This document shows, one piece after another, positions 23,591 to 31,752 of a stretch of DNA of 33,094 bases. The stretch covers positions 1 to 33,094 of the forward strand of contig CALYBB010000046.1 in the NCBI GenBank assembly GCA_944393715.1, in the 5' to 3' direction. The position numbers were made by a program, and so were the translations under genes. This stretch comes from an uncultured Alphaproteobacteria bacterium (GTDB lineage Bacteria > Pseudomonadota > Alphaproteobacteria > RF32 > CAG-239). Each line of letters starts with the position of its first letter. Position 1 is the stretch's first letter. The notes under the pieces were generated by a model, which was not told the DNA's origin, did no database searches, and worked only from the letters and a program-made list of their open reading frames with translations.

Positions 23591-25332
23591 AAAGAAGCGT
23601 CAGACGAGTCGCATTCTTGCTGCTCGTAATCCAATGAACGGCACTGCCAAGCATCTTCCATCAGGTTAGACGGCTCCAATACGGCGCTTTGCTCATCGGT
23701 GTTGACGGATGAACCCAAGTGGCGGATGTATTTGTCGTCGCAATTAATATTGTTGTTTTCGGCCAGCGGATATTCCGTATTGTCGTAGATGCTGACAAGT
23801 TTTGAATATCGATGCATGTGGAGGCTGCTTAGGGTGGTGGGCAGGTCGGGATTGTTGCTGGTTGAAATCAGTTTGATATAGGGCGAGTCTAGGATGGCCC
23901 GTTGTTTAACAACGATATTGGCGGTTTCGGCAATCAGGCCGCCGACAATTTTGGTGCGGGAGTTGCAGCCAAAGACGATACTCTCCGTGTCAAGGCTGCT
24001 GTTGGCGTTGTCTTTGTATTTCAAGATGCCTTTGATTAAGATCTCGGCATAAGGTTTGCTTTTGACGGTGCCGTTCAGATTGCCGCGGATACCCAATGAA
24101 GCATCTTTGCCGACGATAATATTGCCGTTGACATTGCCGGTCGTGATAAATTTTGACGACGGCTCTATATCAATATTGGCACGGATGTTTGGCACATTAA
24201 CCAAGCTGACGGTTCCACTGGTAGTGAGTTTTTGAGCCTCAAAAGGCGTGTCCGAGCTGTCGCCTTCTACGGTGATGCGGACATTGCGCAGGCTGCCGTT
24301 TATCGGTAAAGTAACGGGGGATTCAAAGACGAGGATGAAATTGACGTCGCTGATATTGCGGTTAAATATTTCAGAATACATTTTTAGAGAGGTTGCGTTT
24401 ATATTCAGCCTGATTTCCGGCCGAATGTTTGAGGTGCATTCGGGAGATATTGTCCCATAAAGAGAGCGGATTTTGGTTTTTGTCAGATCAAATACCGGAT
24501 TTTCCGCATCTTCGGCAATAATATCGGTATCGGGCATAAGCTCCTGTGCCAGTTTGTAACAGTTGGTGGTGCATTTTTTGAAATTTGGTTGCTCGGGGCA
24601 ATCTTCGGCATCTTCGCTGGTTTGGCAAGCCGAATGAGAGAATCCTTTTTCTTTGCAGACCATTTCTGCCGTTTTGCAGGCGGTATAAAGCATTTGCTTA
24701 CCTTTTAGGCAGGAAGGGGTTTGCGGAGACAGGGCGCCATATTGGCACGACATATAACCATCGCAAGGGGCTTCCGTGATGTTGGTTTTGACAACGCCGG
24801 CACAGGTTGTGCAGGTTTCTCCGTCGGCAATGTAGCCGGCCGGTATTTTATCCAGCTCGTGAGAGAAGCTCGGGCATTCGTCGCAACATTTGCCGTAATC
24901 GGAATTATAGGGGCAGCGTTTGTCGGTCAGCTGGCAGTCGGTTTTTGATTTGTAACCGGCATCGCGGCAGGCTTTATCAATGTCTTCCTGACAAGCGCGA
25001 TACATCGGGTATTTGTTGTCGCAAAGTTTGACGGGATAGGTCGGCAGTTTGCAATCGTCTTTCAGAAAGGTGTAGTTGTTGTTGCGGCACCATTGCTCCT
25101 GTGAACAACTGCGATAGTAGGCATCATGATAAGGGCAGCGGTCGGCCGGCGCCGTTTGATTTGAGCAGTTGGCATAAGTGATTTTGTAGCCTTCGTCGAT
25201 ACATCTTTTTTCGGAGCGGGTCAGTGGATGTTCGACATAAGTGGTTGAAGCGTATTCCGGTGCGACGGCAGCATAAACCGGTGCTGCCCCAAAAAGAAAA
25301 GAATATAAAAGAAATTTGCTGAGTTTGGACAT
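23587..25332 (-). CDS. Large secreted Cys-rich / beta-solenoid-like protein
   Basis: A 581-residue exported protein with signal peptide MSKLSKFLLYSFLFGAAPVYA. Residues about 40-270 are very rich in Cys and hold at least three repeats of the form C-x3-(G/N)-Y...C...CPY/LCD...C (for example CIDEGYKITYANC and CRDAGYKSKTDC). This is the same style as the CPF module of the smaller paralogues. Residues about 300-500 are regular and beta-rich with TTGNVNGNIIVGKDASLGIRG-like rungs, suggesting a beta-solenoid. The ATG at 25330-25332 is used because only a TTG precedes it and the signal peptide starts there. A surface or outer-envelope role is inferred. Confidence 0.65.
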   Translation of the reverse strand: MSKLSKFLLYSFLFGAAPVYAAVAPEYASTTYVEHPLTRSEKRCIDEGYKITYANCSNQTAPADRCPYHDAYYRSCSQEQWCRNNNYTFLKDDCKLPTYPVKLCDNKYPMYRACQEDIDKACRDAGYKSKTDCQLTDKRCPYNSDYGKCCDECPSFSHELDKIPAGYIADGETCTTCAGVVKTNITEAPCDGYMSCQYGALSPQTPSCLKGKQMLYTACKTAEMVCKEKGFSHSACQTSEDAEDCPEQPNFKKCTTNCYKLAQELMPDTDIIAEDAENPVFDLTKTKIRSLYGTISPECTSNIRPEIRLNINATSLKMYSEIFNRNISDVNFILVFESPVTLPINGSLRNVRITVEGDSSDTPFEAQKLTTSGTVSLVNVPNIRANIDIEPSSKFITTGNVNGNIIVGKDASLGIRGNLNGTVKSKPYAEILIKGILKYKDNANSSLDTESIVFGCNSRTKIVGGLIAETANIVVKQRAILDSPYIKLISTSNNPDLPTTLSSLHMHRYSKLVSIYDNTEYPLAENNNINCDDKYIRHLGSSVNTDEQSAVLEPSNLMEDAWQCRSLDYEQQECDSSDASF

Positions 25333-25413
25333 CTTTAATTTCCCGCAAAACAAAACTGCTTAAACCTATAAACCATTCTAAAATGCTCAATATTAACATA
25401 GAGTTAAAAATTT

Positions 25414-25443
25414 TTGACAAAATATGCGTTTTTTGACTAGATT
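25414..25443 (+). promoter_or_regulatory. Possible promoter of the CarD-type gene
   Basis: TTGACA (25414-25419), 18-base spacer, TAGATT (25438-25443). The -35 is perfect and the -10 weak; such promoters are the kind CarD proteins stabilise, so autoregulation is possible (inference). Confidence 0.4.
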
Positions 25444-25518
25444 TAAACCCGATTTTGTGGTATGGTAACGCCCGTAAAGGGAAAAAACAACCCATTAATT
25501 AACAACAGGCAGGAAGAT

Positions 25519-26025
25519 ATGAACAAAAAAATATCCGTAAAAAATCCGTATGTTACCGGCGAATATGTGGTTTATCCGGCGCACGGGGTCGGCAAAATAG
25601 CTGATGTTACCAAGCAGACTATTGCCGGAAGTGAGCTTGAGCTGATTGTGGTTAATTTTGACAAAGACAAAATGACGCTGCGTGTGCCGATGGCCAAGGC
25701 GGCAACGGCCGGCCTGCGCAAGATTTCGAACGCAGACACGATTGCCGATGCGATGAATACGCTGAAAGGCAAAGCAAAAGTCAAAAAGGTTATGTGGTCG
25801 AGGCGAGCTCAGGAATATGAGAACAAAATCAATTCCGGAAATCCGATAGCTATTGCCGAAGTTATCCGTGATTTGCATCGTAACGAAAATTTGGCAGAGC
25901 AGTCGTATAGCGAACGGCAGATTTATGAGCAGGCGCTTGACCGCTTGTCAAATGAGTATGCCGTGTTTGAAAATATTTCGGCGGCGGATGCCACCAAAAA
26001 GATTTTGGACATTTTGAACAAATAG
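25519..26025 (+). CDS. CarD-family transcriptional regulator
   Basis: A 168-residue protein that binds the RNA polymerase beta subunit and stabilises open complexes, especially at rRNA promoters. The N-terminal CarD/TRCF interaction domain has GEYVVYPAHGVGKI and the Tudor-like segment LIVVNFDKDKMTLRVP. The C-terminal helical domain (about 70-165) has VMWSRRAQEYENKINSG, with the tryptophan that inserts at the -10 minor groove. AGGAAG precedes the ATG at 25519. Alphaproteobacterial CarD proteins have this length. It is followed by a very strong bidirectional terminator. Confidence 0.9.
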   Translation: MNKKISVKNPYVTGEYVVYPAHGVGKIADVTKQTIAGSELELIVVNFDKDKMTLRVPMAKAATAGLRKISNADTIADAMNTLKGKAKVKKVMWSRRAQEYENKINSGNPIAIAEVIRDLHRNENLAEQSYSERQIYEQALDRLSNEYAVFENISAADATKKILDILNK

Positions 26026-26036
26026 CTTTATTGGTT

Positions 26037-26080
26037 CTTATCAAAAATCCCGAATCTTGAGATTCGGGATTTTTGATAAG
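26037..26080. terminator. Perfect 20-bp bidirectional terminator
   Basis: A 20-bp perfect stem (26037-26056 with 26061-26080) and a TTGA loop; AAAAATCCCGAATC in the left arm gives T-runs on both strands. It serves carD and the convergent paralogue at 26085. Confidence 0.9.
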
Positions 26081-26084
26081 CAAT

Positions 26085-26855
26085 TTAATAAATCAGGACA
26101 CATCGGGCATCGGCTTGTTTTTGATCTTTGGTAAGTTGATATTCCAAGCTGGGCAGGCTTATGGCGTAGGCATTAGTTGAACTACTTTCATTTGACGACC
26201 AAAGCCATCCATCAATTTTATCTTTGCCAATACTTTGCAGGGTCGCATTAACGGTGTCTAACTTTTGACCGAGAGTCCTCAACTGTTCAAGGCTTGGCAA
26301 AAACCAACTCTGAGGGCCATATTGTCTGAGGTAACAATGTTTGGCAGCAAAACCTCCGATGCTGCCGAAGGCTTCGACAATTTTTTTGGTGTTTTGGTAG
26401 CCATCAGTACCAAGACCTGCAATACTCTTATAACCGGCGCCTCGGGGACTCCAACTTGTATTGTGTGCGTCGGATGCTGTTTCTTCTACGGAAACAGCCA
26501 GCTTTTGGTTTACATCATAAACGACGCCGATAGCTTCCAGATTGGGCGTTCCGTCATAACATTGAAGATCCGAATACAAAACGGCACCGACATAACATAA
26601 TGCCGTTGAAGCTGCCGGCGGCGTTTCCGGTTCGGGTTCCGGCTCTGGTTCCGGTTCTGAAGTTTGGGTATCGGGAACACAAAAGAGTTTGCTGTAATCA
26701 AAGGGGCATTTCAGGCTGGCTCTGCCGGCGCAATCTGACGCGGTCAAAGTATAGCCGTATTCTTCACAATCGGGCAGGCTGCGGCAATCAACAGCAAAGG
26801 CGTTGCCGGCAAAGCATATTGCTCCGACGCTGGTCAGTAATAAAAATTTTTTCAT
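26085..26855 (-). CDS. Secreted Cys-rich Lcl/DUF1566-like protein (paralogue B)
   Basis: 256 residues, signal peptide MKKFLLLTSVGAICFAGNAFA. The Cys module reads VDCRSLPDCEEYGYTLTASDC...LKCPFDYSKLFC and is almost identical to that of paralogue C across the divergent spacer. A Pro-Glu repeat linker (EPEPEPEPEPE, about 72-85) separates it from the hinge YVGAVLYSDLQCYDGTP, then GVVYD, FLPSLEQL, LWSSNE and the C-terminal ARCVLIY. I used the ATG at 26853-26855 with AAGGAG before it; the 39 in-frame codons upstream run through palindrome P2 and are not coding. No good promoter of the conserved type lies directly upstream on this strand. Confidence 0.75.
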   Translation of the reverse strand: MKKFLLLTSVGAICFAGNAFAVDCRSLPDCEEYGYTLTASDCAGRASLKCPFDYSKLFCVPDTQTSEPEPEPEPEPETPPAASTALCYVGAVLYSDLQCYDGTPNLEAIGVVYDVNQKLAVSVEETASDAHNTSWSPRGAGYKSIAGLGTDGYQNTKKIVEAFGSIGGFAAKHCYLRQYGPQSWFLPSLEQLRTLGQKLDTVNATLQSIGKDKIDGWLWSSNESSSTNAYAISLPSLEYQLTKDQKQADARCVLIY

Positions 26856-26865
26856 AGCTCTCTCC

Positions 26866-26911
26866 TTTATTGTGTTGCAAAAAAAGGATCCTTTTTTTGC
26901 AACACAATAAA
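26866..26911. repeat. Palindrome P2, 46 bases, perfect
   Basis: A perfect palindrome centred on GGATCC, with arms TTTATTGTGTTGCAAAAAAA plus GGA and the complement. It ends at the ribosome binding site of paralogue B. Same core as P1, P3, P4, P5 and P6 but with its own symmetric flanks (TTTATTGTG). Confidence 0.92.
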
Positions 26912-26990
26912 AAAAAAGCAGAACAGAACAAGATGGCGATGAAAAACAAGGGGAAAAATCCGGACTAATCAAGGCATTCGGTTAAAATTA

Positions 26991-27019
26991 TTGTTTTTTT
27001 AACACTTTTGTGCTATACT
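26991..27019 (+). promoter_or_regulatory. Conserved promoter of paralogue C
   Basis: TTGTTT (26991-26996), 17-base spacer, TATACT (27014-27019) with an upstream TGC extended -10. It lies between palindromes P2 and P3 and points to the 27174 gene; P3 begins 8 bases after the -10. It matches the promoter at 15944 and the one at 32785. Confidence 0.75.
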
Positions 27020-27027
27020 AAATAAAA

Positions 27028-27061
27028 TTGTTGCAAAAAAAGGATCCTTTTTTTGCAACAA
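27028..27061. repeat. Palindrome P3, 34 bases, perfect
   Basis: Perfect palindrome with GGATCC centre and the GTTGCAAAAAAAGG core, flanked symmetrically by TT/AA. It lies at the predicted transcription start of paralogue C, 66 bases before a second copy (P4). Confidence 0.9.
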
Positions 27062-27125
27062 ATTCGTTTATAAGTTAAAAATCGTCTTTTCGTTGTTTTT
27101 GCTCATTTTTTATAACTTCCTATTG

Positions 27126-27156
27126 TGTTGCAAAAAAAGGATCCTTTTTTGCAACA
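27126..27156. repeat. Palindrome P4, 31 bases, one base asymmetric
   Basis: Same core with GGATCC centre but seven A in one arm and six T in the other. It lies just before the GGGAGAG ribosome binding site of paralogue C. Confidence 0.88.
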
Positions 27157-27173
27157 AAATGGGAGAGCAAAAG

Positions 27174-27905
27174 ATGAAAAAATATTTGTTATTTAGCGGC
27201 GCGGCGATTTTGGGGTTATGTTCAATGGCAAATGCGGCGGTTGATTGTCGCGACCTGCCTGATTGTGAAGAATACGGCTATACTTTGACCGCGTCAGATT
27301 GCGCCGGCAGAGCCAGCCTGAAATGCCCCTTTGATTACAGCAAACTCTTTTGTGTCGTTAAAGAACCAACCGGCAAGAATTGTGTTGTCGGAGCTCTTTT
27401 ATATGATGATTTGAATTGTTATAGATATACATCTGCTCCTTCCGGTAAAAATGCGATTGGTGTGGTGTTTGATACGACAAAAAGGTTGGCTGTTTTGTTG
27501 ACTCCACCACAAAAACGGAAATGGGGCGCAGAAGATCGAGGGTACATGGTAACCGATGTTACGTCTGGTGATTACACTTATACTAGCACGGATGGTCAAG
27601 AGAATACCCAAATACTTATCGGAGCAATGGGAAGCGGAACGGATACGGCGGCAGGGTATTGTTATGGTCTTGGTGGTTTTTTGCCAAGTGCAAGCGAATT
27701 GAAAACGTTGTATGATAATAAAGAAATAGTCAACAACAAACTGAATTCGCTGCCTAATTCCAGCACTATCCTCATCAGTGATATCTATTGGTCATCTAAT
27801 GGATATGGTAACAAAGCTGCAGCCGTGTTTAGTATGGATCATGGATCCTTAACGGGTTATCTGAGGACTGCTACTGTCAATACGCGGTGTGCCGTGGCGT
27901 ATTAG
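27174..27905 (+). CDS. Secreted Cys-rich Lcl/DUF1566-like protein (paralogue C)
   Basis: 243 residues, signal peptide MKKYLLFSGAAILGLCSMANA. The Cys module (VDCRDLPDCEEYGYTLTASDC...LKCPFDYSKLFC) is nearly the same as in paralogue B. The hinge VGALLYDDLNCY, GVVFDTTKRLAV, FLPSASELKTLYDNK, YWSSNG and the C-terminal TRCAVAY follow, giving close similarity to paralogue A in the C-terminal half. The ATG at 27174 follows GGGAGAG; the 27 upstream codons run through P4. It has a roughly 150-base leader with two palindromes and its own strong promoter. Role unknown; exported. Confidence 0.75.
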   Translation: MKKYLLFSGAAILGLCSMANAAVDCRDLPDCEEYGYTLTASDCAGRASLKCPFDYSKLFCVVKEPTGKNCVVGALLYDDLNCYRYTSAPSGKNAIGVVFDTTKRLAVLLTPPQKRKWGAEDRGYMVTDVTSGDYTYTSTDGQENTQILIGAMGSGTDTAAGYCYGLGGFLPSASELKTLYDNKEIVNNKLNSLPNSSTILISDIYWSSNGYGNKAAAVFSMDHGSLTGYLRTATVNTRCAVAY

Positions 27906-28290
27906 GTGTTTTTGTGAAAGAATTTGCATTAAAAAAGATCCTTCGCTGTGCTCAGGATGACAGAAATAAAAAAAGGCTCAGGATGACCGTAACATTTAAA
28001 CTGTCATGCCTCCGAGGCCTTAGGCCGAGGATCAGGCATCTTCAACTGTTTTTGATAAGCGGAAGATCGCTGACCTCGCTCATTACATTCGCTCAGGCGA
28101 TGACAGGTTTAAATAGAAGGGGGATGATATTGCTTTTGTCATTCTGAGGAAAGTTCTTTTTCTGTCATTCTGAGGAACATTTTTTCCTGTCATTCTGAGG
28201 AACGGAGTGACGAAGAATCGATATTTAATGAGATGTTTCGCTTACGCTCAACATGACGGTAAGGAGATCCTTCGCTGTGCTCAGGATGAC

Positions 28291-28388
28291 AGAAATAAAA
28301 AAAGCTCAGGATCAGAAATAAAAAAAGCTCAGGATCAGAAATAAAAAAAGGCTCAGGATGACAGAAATAAAAAAAGCTCAGGATGACC
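28291..28388 (+). repeat. Tandem array, 23-26-base units, four copies
   Basis: Units of the form AGAAATAAAAAAAG then CTCAGGAT start at 28291, 28314, 28337 and 28363. The units differ by one G and by GAC versus C at the end. A fifth, isolated copy is at about 27962. Confidence 0.85.
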
Positions 28389-28418
28389 GTAACATTTAAA
28401 CTGTCATGCCTCACTTTG

Positions 28419-28500
28419 TTCGGCGGCATGACATTATTGGGGATGTTCGGAGGCATGACATTATTGGGGGGGGTATTCGGAGGCATGACATTATTGGGGG
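28419..28500 (+). repeat. Tandem array with GGCATGACATTATTGGGG, three copies
   Basis: The unit TTCGGNGGCATGACATTATT plus a G-run of four, eight and five bases starts near 28419, 28446 and 28476. The changing G-run length suggests slippage. Confidence 0.8.
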
Positions 28501-28613
28501 TGTGCTTGGTTAAAGGCGAGGTGACAGGTTTAAATAGGAAGAATGTTTTAGTAGCTCTTTGTGCGGCGTTTTTGGTAAAAAACTCTTTTCTTAATCAAAT
28601 ATTGAATATATGA

Positions 28614-28622
28614 TGCTATAAA
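28614..28622 (+). promoter_or_regulatory. Extended -10 promoter before clpP
   Basis: TGCTATAAA, about 45 bases before the clpP start; no clear -35. A heat-shock sigma-type alternative cannot be judged by eye. Confidence 0.4.
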
Positions 28623-28667
28623 CTATGTTGAGAATCGACGCTTTTAATTGATGGAGAGAGTGCAGAC

Positions 28668-29282
28668 ATGATGAATGAAATCCGCGACAATTTGGTACCG
28701 ATGGTGATTGAACAGACTTCGCGCGGCGAAAGGTCGTTTGATATTTTTTCTCGGCTTTTGAAGGAACGAATTATCTTTTTGACAGGCGAGGTCAATGATG
28801 AGGTTTCGTCGTTGGTTTGTGCTCAACTGTTGTTTTTGGAGTCCGAAGACCCCAAAAAAGATATATTTCTTTACATTAATTCTCCGGGCGGCGTGGTTAC
28901 TTCCGGCATGGCGATGTATGATACGATGCAATATATATCCTGTGATGTCAATACGCTGTGTATTGGTCAGGCTTGCTCGATGGGGTCTCTGCTGTTGGCC
29001 GGTGGCGCCAAAGGAAAACGTTTTGCCCTGCCAAATGCGCGGATTATGATCCACCAGCCTTCCGGCGGGTTTAGAGGGCAGGCGACGGATATTGAAATTC
29101 ATGCCAAAGAGATTTTGGATATGAAAAAACGCCTGAATCAGATTTATGCCCAGCATACCGGAAAAAAACTGAGTGTTATTGAAGAGGCAATGGAGCGCGA
29201 CAATTTTATGGCGCCTCAGGAGGCTAAGAAATTTGGCTTGATTGATCATGTGGTTGCCTCACGCAACGATTTGAGCAAATAG
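28668..29282 (+). CDS. clpP: ATP-dependent Clp protease proteolytic subunit
   Basis: Serine protease that forms a double heptamer and degrades proteins fed by ClpX or ClpA. The 204-residue protein has catalytic Ser104 in [10 protein letters not shown], His129 in MIHQPSGG and an acidic partner near ERDNFM. No long propeptide. Two adjacent ATGs (28668, 28671); GGAGAG lies about 8-13 bases upstream. clpX starts 11 bases after the stop, forming the usual clpP-clpX operon. Confidence 0.95.
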   Translation: MMNEIRDNLVPMVIEQTSRGERSFDIFSRLLKERIIFLTGEVNDEVSSLVCAQLLFLESEDPKKDIFLYINSPGGVVTSGMAMYDTMQYISCDVNTLCIGQACSMGSLLLAGGAKGKRFALPNARIMIHQPSGGFRGQATDIEIHAKEILDMKKRLNQIYAQHTGKKLSVIEEAMERDNFMAPQEAKKFGLIDHVVASRNDLSK

Positions 29283-29293
29283 GGAATAAGAAA

Positions 29294-30541
29294 ATGGCTG
29301 ACGATAAAGAAAAATTGCGTTGTTCGTTTTGCGGCAAAAGTCAGGACGAAGTTAAAAAGTTGGTGGCCGGTCGCGGCGTGTATATTTGTGATGAATGCAT
29401 TGAAGTTTGCATCAGTATTGTCTCTGATGAAATGAAAGAGATTGAGGAAAATGAAGGCAAGGTGATGTTTGACGGGTTGCCGTCGCCTTCAAAGATTAAG
29501 GAATTTTTGGATCAATATGTCATTGGACAAGATCTGGCCAAGAAGGTTTTGGCTGTGGCGGTTTATAATCATTATAAACGTTTGAATTCCAAAAAGGCCA
29601 GCAATGATGTTGAGATTGCCAAGTCAAACGTTATTTTGATCGGGTCTACCGGCAGCGGCAAGACATTGTTGGCGCAGACTTTGGCTAAGATTTTGGATGT
29701 TCCGTTTGCGATTGCTGACGCTACGACATTGACTGAGGCCGGATATGTCGGCGAGGATGTTGAAAATATTATCTTAAAATTGGTGCAGAATGCCAATTAT
29801 GATATTGAAAAAGCGCAGCGCGGCATTGTGTATATTGATGAGATTGATAAAATTACCCGCAAGTCTGACAGCGCTTCAATTACACGTGATGTCTCGGGAG
29901 AGGGGGTGCAGCAGGCATTGTTGAAAATTATTGAGGGGACGGTTGCCAATGTGCCACCGCAAGGAGGGCGCAAGCATCCGCAGCAAGAATTTTTGCATGT
30001 TGATACGACTAATATTTTGTTTATTTGCGGCGGTGCTTTTGCCGGATTGGAAAAAATTGTCGGTCGGCGCGGCAAAGAGACATCAATAGGTTTTGGCGCT
30101 AAAATCGCTCCAAAAGAAGAACGCAATGTCGGCGAAATTATTAAAGACGTGCAGCCGGAAGATTTGTTGAAGTATGGCATGATCCCCGAGTTTGTCGGGC
30201 GGTTGCCGATTATTGCGACTCTGGATGATCTGGATGAGGCGGCATTGGTCAGAGTTTTGACCGAGCCGAAAAATGCGCTGGTCAGGCAATATAAGGCTAT
30301 GTTTGATATGGAAGGGGTTACGCTTACTTTTACTGATGGCGCATTAAAAGCTATCGCTAAAAAGGCTATTGAACGCAAAACCGGTGCAAGAGGTTTGCGC
30401 GCGATTATGGAAGAGGCGCTTTTGGAGTTGATGTATGCGGTGCCGGATCAGCATGATTTGGAAGAAATTGTCATTGATGAAAAAGTTATTAATGACAAAA
30501 AAGAGCCCAAATTTATTCGCCAGAAGAAGAAAGCTGGTTGA
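29294..30541 (+). CDS. clpX: ATP-dependent Clp protease ATP-binding subunit ClpX
   Basis: AAA+ unfoldase that recognises and threads substrates into ClpP. The 415-residue protein has the N-terminal zinc-binding domain with Cys10, Cys13, Cys32 and Cys35, Walker A GSTGSGKT (117-124), Walker [11 protein letters not shown], the pore-loop GYVGED, and the sensor-2 GARGLR near the C-terminus. The ClpP-binding IGF-like loop reads SIGFGA. Typical length. After it begins a repeat-filled spacer; lon does not follow here. Confidence 0.96.
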   Translation: MADDKEKLRCSFCGKSQDEVKKLVAGRGVYICDECIEVCISIVSDEMKEIEENEGKVMFDGLPSPSKIKEFLDQYVIGQDLAKKVLAVAVYNHYKRLNSKKASNDVEIAKSNVILIGSTGSGKTLLAQTLAKILDVPFAIADATTLTEAGYVGEDVENIILKLVQNANYDIEKAQRGIVYIDEIDKITRKSDSASITRDVSGEGVQQALLKIIEGTVANVPPQGGRKHPQQEFLHVDTTNILFICGGAFAGLEKIVGRRGKETSIGFGAKIAPKEERNVGEIIKDVQPEDLLKYGMIPEFVGRLPIIATLDDLDEAALVRVLTEPKNALVRQYKAMFDMEGVTLTFTDGALKAIAKKAIERKTGARGLRAIMEEALLELMYAVPDQHDLEEIVIDEKVINDKKEPKFIRQKKKAG

Positions 30542-30586
30542 GTTGCGGCTTGTAAAAGATCCTAATGATAAAAGGTGCATCACTCT

Positions 30587-30798
30587 TCCGAGGCCTTAGG
30601 CCGAGGATTAGGAATCTTCCGCTGTTTATAATAATTTGAAGATGCCTGAGCCTCACTTCGTTCGGCGGCATGACATTCTTTTTTTGTCATCCTGAGCGGG
30701 AGCGAAGAATCTCTTAGATTCTTCGGGACTTTCGTCCCTCAGAATGACAGAAGGGAAGGGCGCACCTCAGAATGACAGAAGGGAAGGGCGCACCTCAG
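30587..30798. repeat. Interspersed repeats downstream of clpX
   Basis: Contains another copy of CCGAGGCCTTAGGCCGAGGA (near 30587). It also holds a long unit from 30686 that reads GTCATCCTGAGCGGGAGCGA, then a self-complementary stretch AAGAATCTCTTAGATTCTT, then CTCAGAATGACAG. A 28-base tail is duplicated in tandem (30740-30767 and 30768-30795). The same long unit occurs at 32889 and 33006. Confidence 0.85.
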
Positions 30799-30809
30799 AA
30801 AACGATAAA

Positions 30810-31718
30810 TCAATCTAACTGCCATTCATTTTTGCACTTTTCTTCAAGCCAGGCGTCATCCTCCTGATTGGATTCATAGTAAAAAGCACATCGCGTAGAG
30901 CCTAAATTCATTTTGGGCATTAATTCGATGTTTCCCGTCGCCGCGGTTACAGCTATGCCATAATCCCGATTGGCTTCGTCTGACGACCAATAAAAGCCTT
31001 TGTTGCGTATTTCGCCAGAGGTATCAGTGAAATAACGCGAGCTATAATGCTTTCTGACTTGTTTAAGAGCCTCGTTAAATTGATCTTTTATGGCTAGTAT
31101 TTGCAGTAGCTCTTTAGCACTGGGGAGAAAAACGGTGTATGTTTCAGGATCATGCCCCGCGGAGTTACAAGCACCAAGTACGTAACCGTAATTTTGTTCG
31201 CCTCGGATTCCTGAAAGGTAGCTATTACAAACACCTAAAGAATTGCAGCCTTCAGCCGAAGAACAATTAGTTAATGGCGAATCCGTAGCCGTATATCGAC
31301 ACCAGTTATAATAGTCGTTTGTTTGACATTCACTCCAAAAAGTGTAGCTTCCCTCATCAAATGTTACAGCCAGTTTATTTTCGTCGTCGAAAACAACGCC
31401 TAAGGGAACCTTATTCGTCGGAAACCCCGTATAACACTTAAAATCATCGTATAAAATACTTCCGCTTTCGCAGTTAACCTCTTTAACTTCTTCCGGAATT
31501 TCTTCCGGTTCGGTTGAGCTGCCATTTCCGAGCGCGCAAAAATAATTTTCGCCAAAGGGGCATTTTAGCTTGGGTAAGTTGCCGCATTCAGAAGCTGTCT
31601 TATTATATCCCAGCTCGCTGCAGGACGGTGGAATTGAACAATCGATGGCGGCATAAGCTCCGCCGATTGCAGCACCGGTCAAAACAACACTGGTCAGCAA
31701 TAAATATTTTTTCATCAT
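30810..31718 (-). CDS. Secreted Cys-rich Lcl/DUF1566-like protein (paralogue D)
   Basis: 302 residues, signal peptide MMKKYLLLTSVVLTGAAIGGAYA. The Cys module reads IDCSIPPSCSELGYNKTASEC...LKCPFGENYFC. A short Glu/Pro linker leads into the hinge CESGSILYDDFKCYTGFPTNK, LGVVFDDENKLAVTFDEG, a variable Cys-containing middle, FLPSAKELL, the FYWSSDE signature and TRCAFYYE. The C-terminus is longer than in A-C, with an extra Trp/Lys-rich tail (WLEEKCKNEW). GAGGGAGAG precedes the ATG pair. It lies 34 bases after the stop of paralogue E and is probably co-transcribed. The gap still shows a degraded half of the palindrome (TTTTTTGCCGCAAATTGAGG). Confidence 0.75.
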   Translation of the reverse strand: MMKKYLLLTSVVLTGAAIGGAYAAIDCSIPPSCSELGYNKTASECGNLPKLKCPFGENYFCALGNGSSTEPEEIPEEVKEVNCESGSILYDDFKCYTGFPTNKVPLGVVFDDENKLAVTFDEGSYTFWSECQTNDYYNWCRYTATDSPLTNCSSAEGCNSLGVCNSYLSGIRGEQNYGYVLGACNSAGHDPETYTVFLPSAKELLQILAIKDQFNEALKQVRKHYSSRYFTDTSGEIRNKGFYWSSDEANRDYGIAVTAATGNIELMPKMNLGSTRCAFYYESNQEDDAWLEEKCKNEWQLD

Positions 31719-31752
31719 CTTATCTCTCCCTCAATTTGCGGCAAAAAACAAG

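Larger units (their letters stand above)
27906..28560. repeat. Repeat-rich intergenic spacer without genes
   Basis: Made of short interspersed repeats. CTTCGCTGTGCTCAGGATGA occurs at about 27941 and 28270, and CTCAGGATGACCGTAACATT occurs at 27977 and 28377. CCGAGGCCTTAGGCCGAGGA appears here near 28012 and again near 30587. CTGTCATTCTGAGGAA occurs several times around 28140-28205. Two tandem arrays are listed separately. Reading frames here are by-products of the repeats and I do not call any gene. Confidence 0.8.

Noticed and set aside
26856-26972. N-terminal extension of paralogue B
   Set aside because: The extra 39 codons read through palindrome P2; the signal peptide and SD set the start at 26855.
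26866-27156. Palindromes P2-P4 as ordinary intrinsic terminators
   Set aside because: They sit directly before ribosome binding sites and after promoters, where terminators would block the gene; the T-run is inside the stem rather than after it.
28190-28486. Reading frames in the repeat spacer after paralogue C
   Set aside because: Their periodic Pro/Asn or Phe/Leu-rich peptides come only from the tandem arrays.
28291-28500. CRISPR-like appearance of the tandem arrays
   Set aside because: The units are directly adjacent or separated by a few bases, with no unique spacers and no cas genes.
29797-30378. 193-codon open frame opposite clpX
   Set aside because: Antisense shadow of a highly conserved gene, Ser-rich without any motif.
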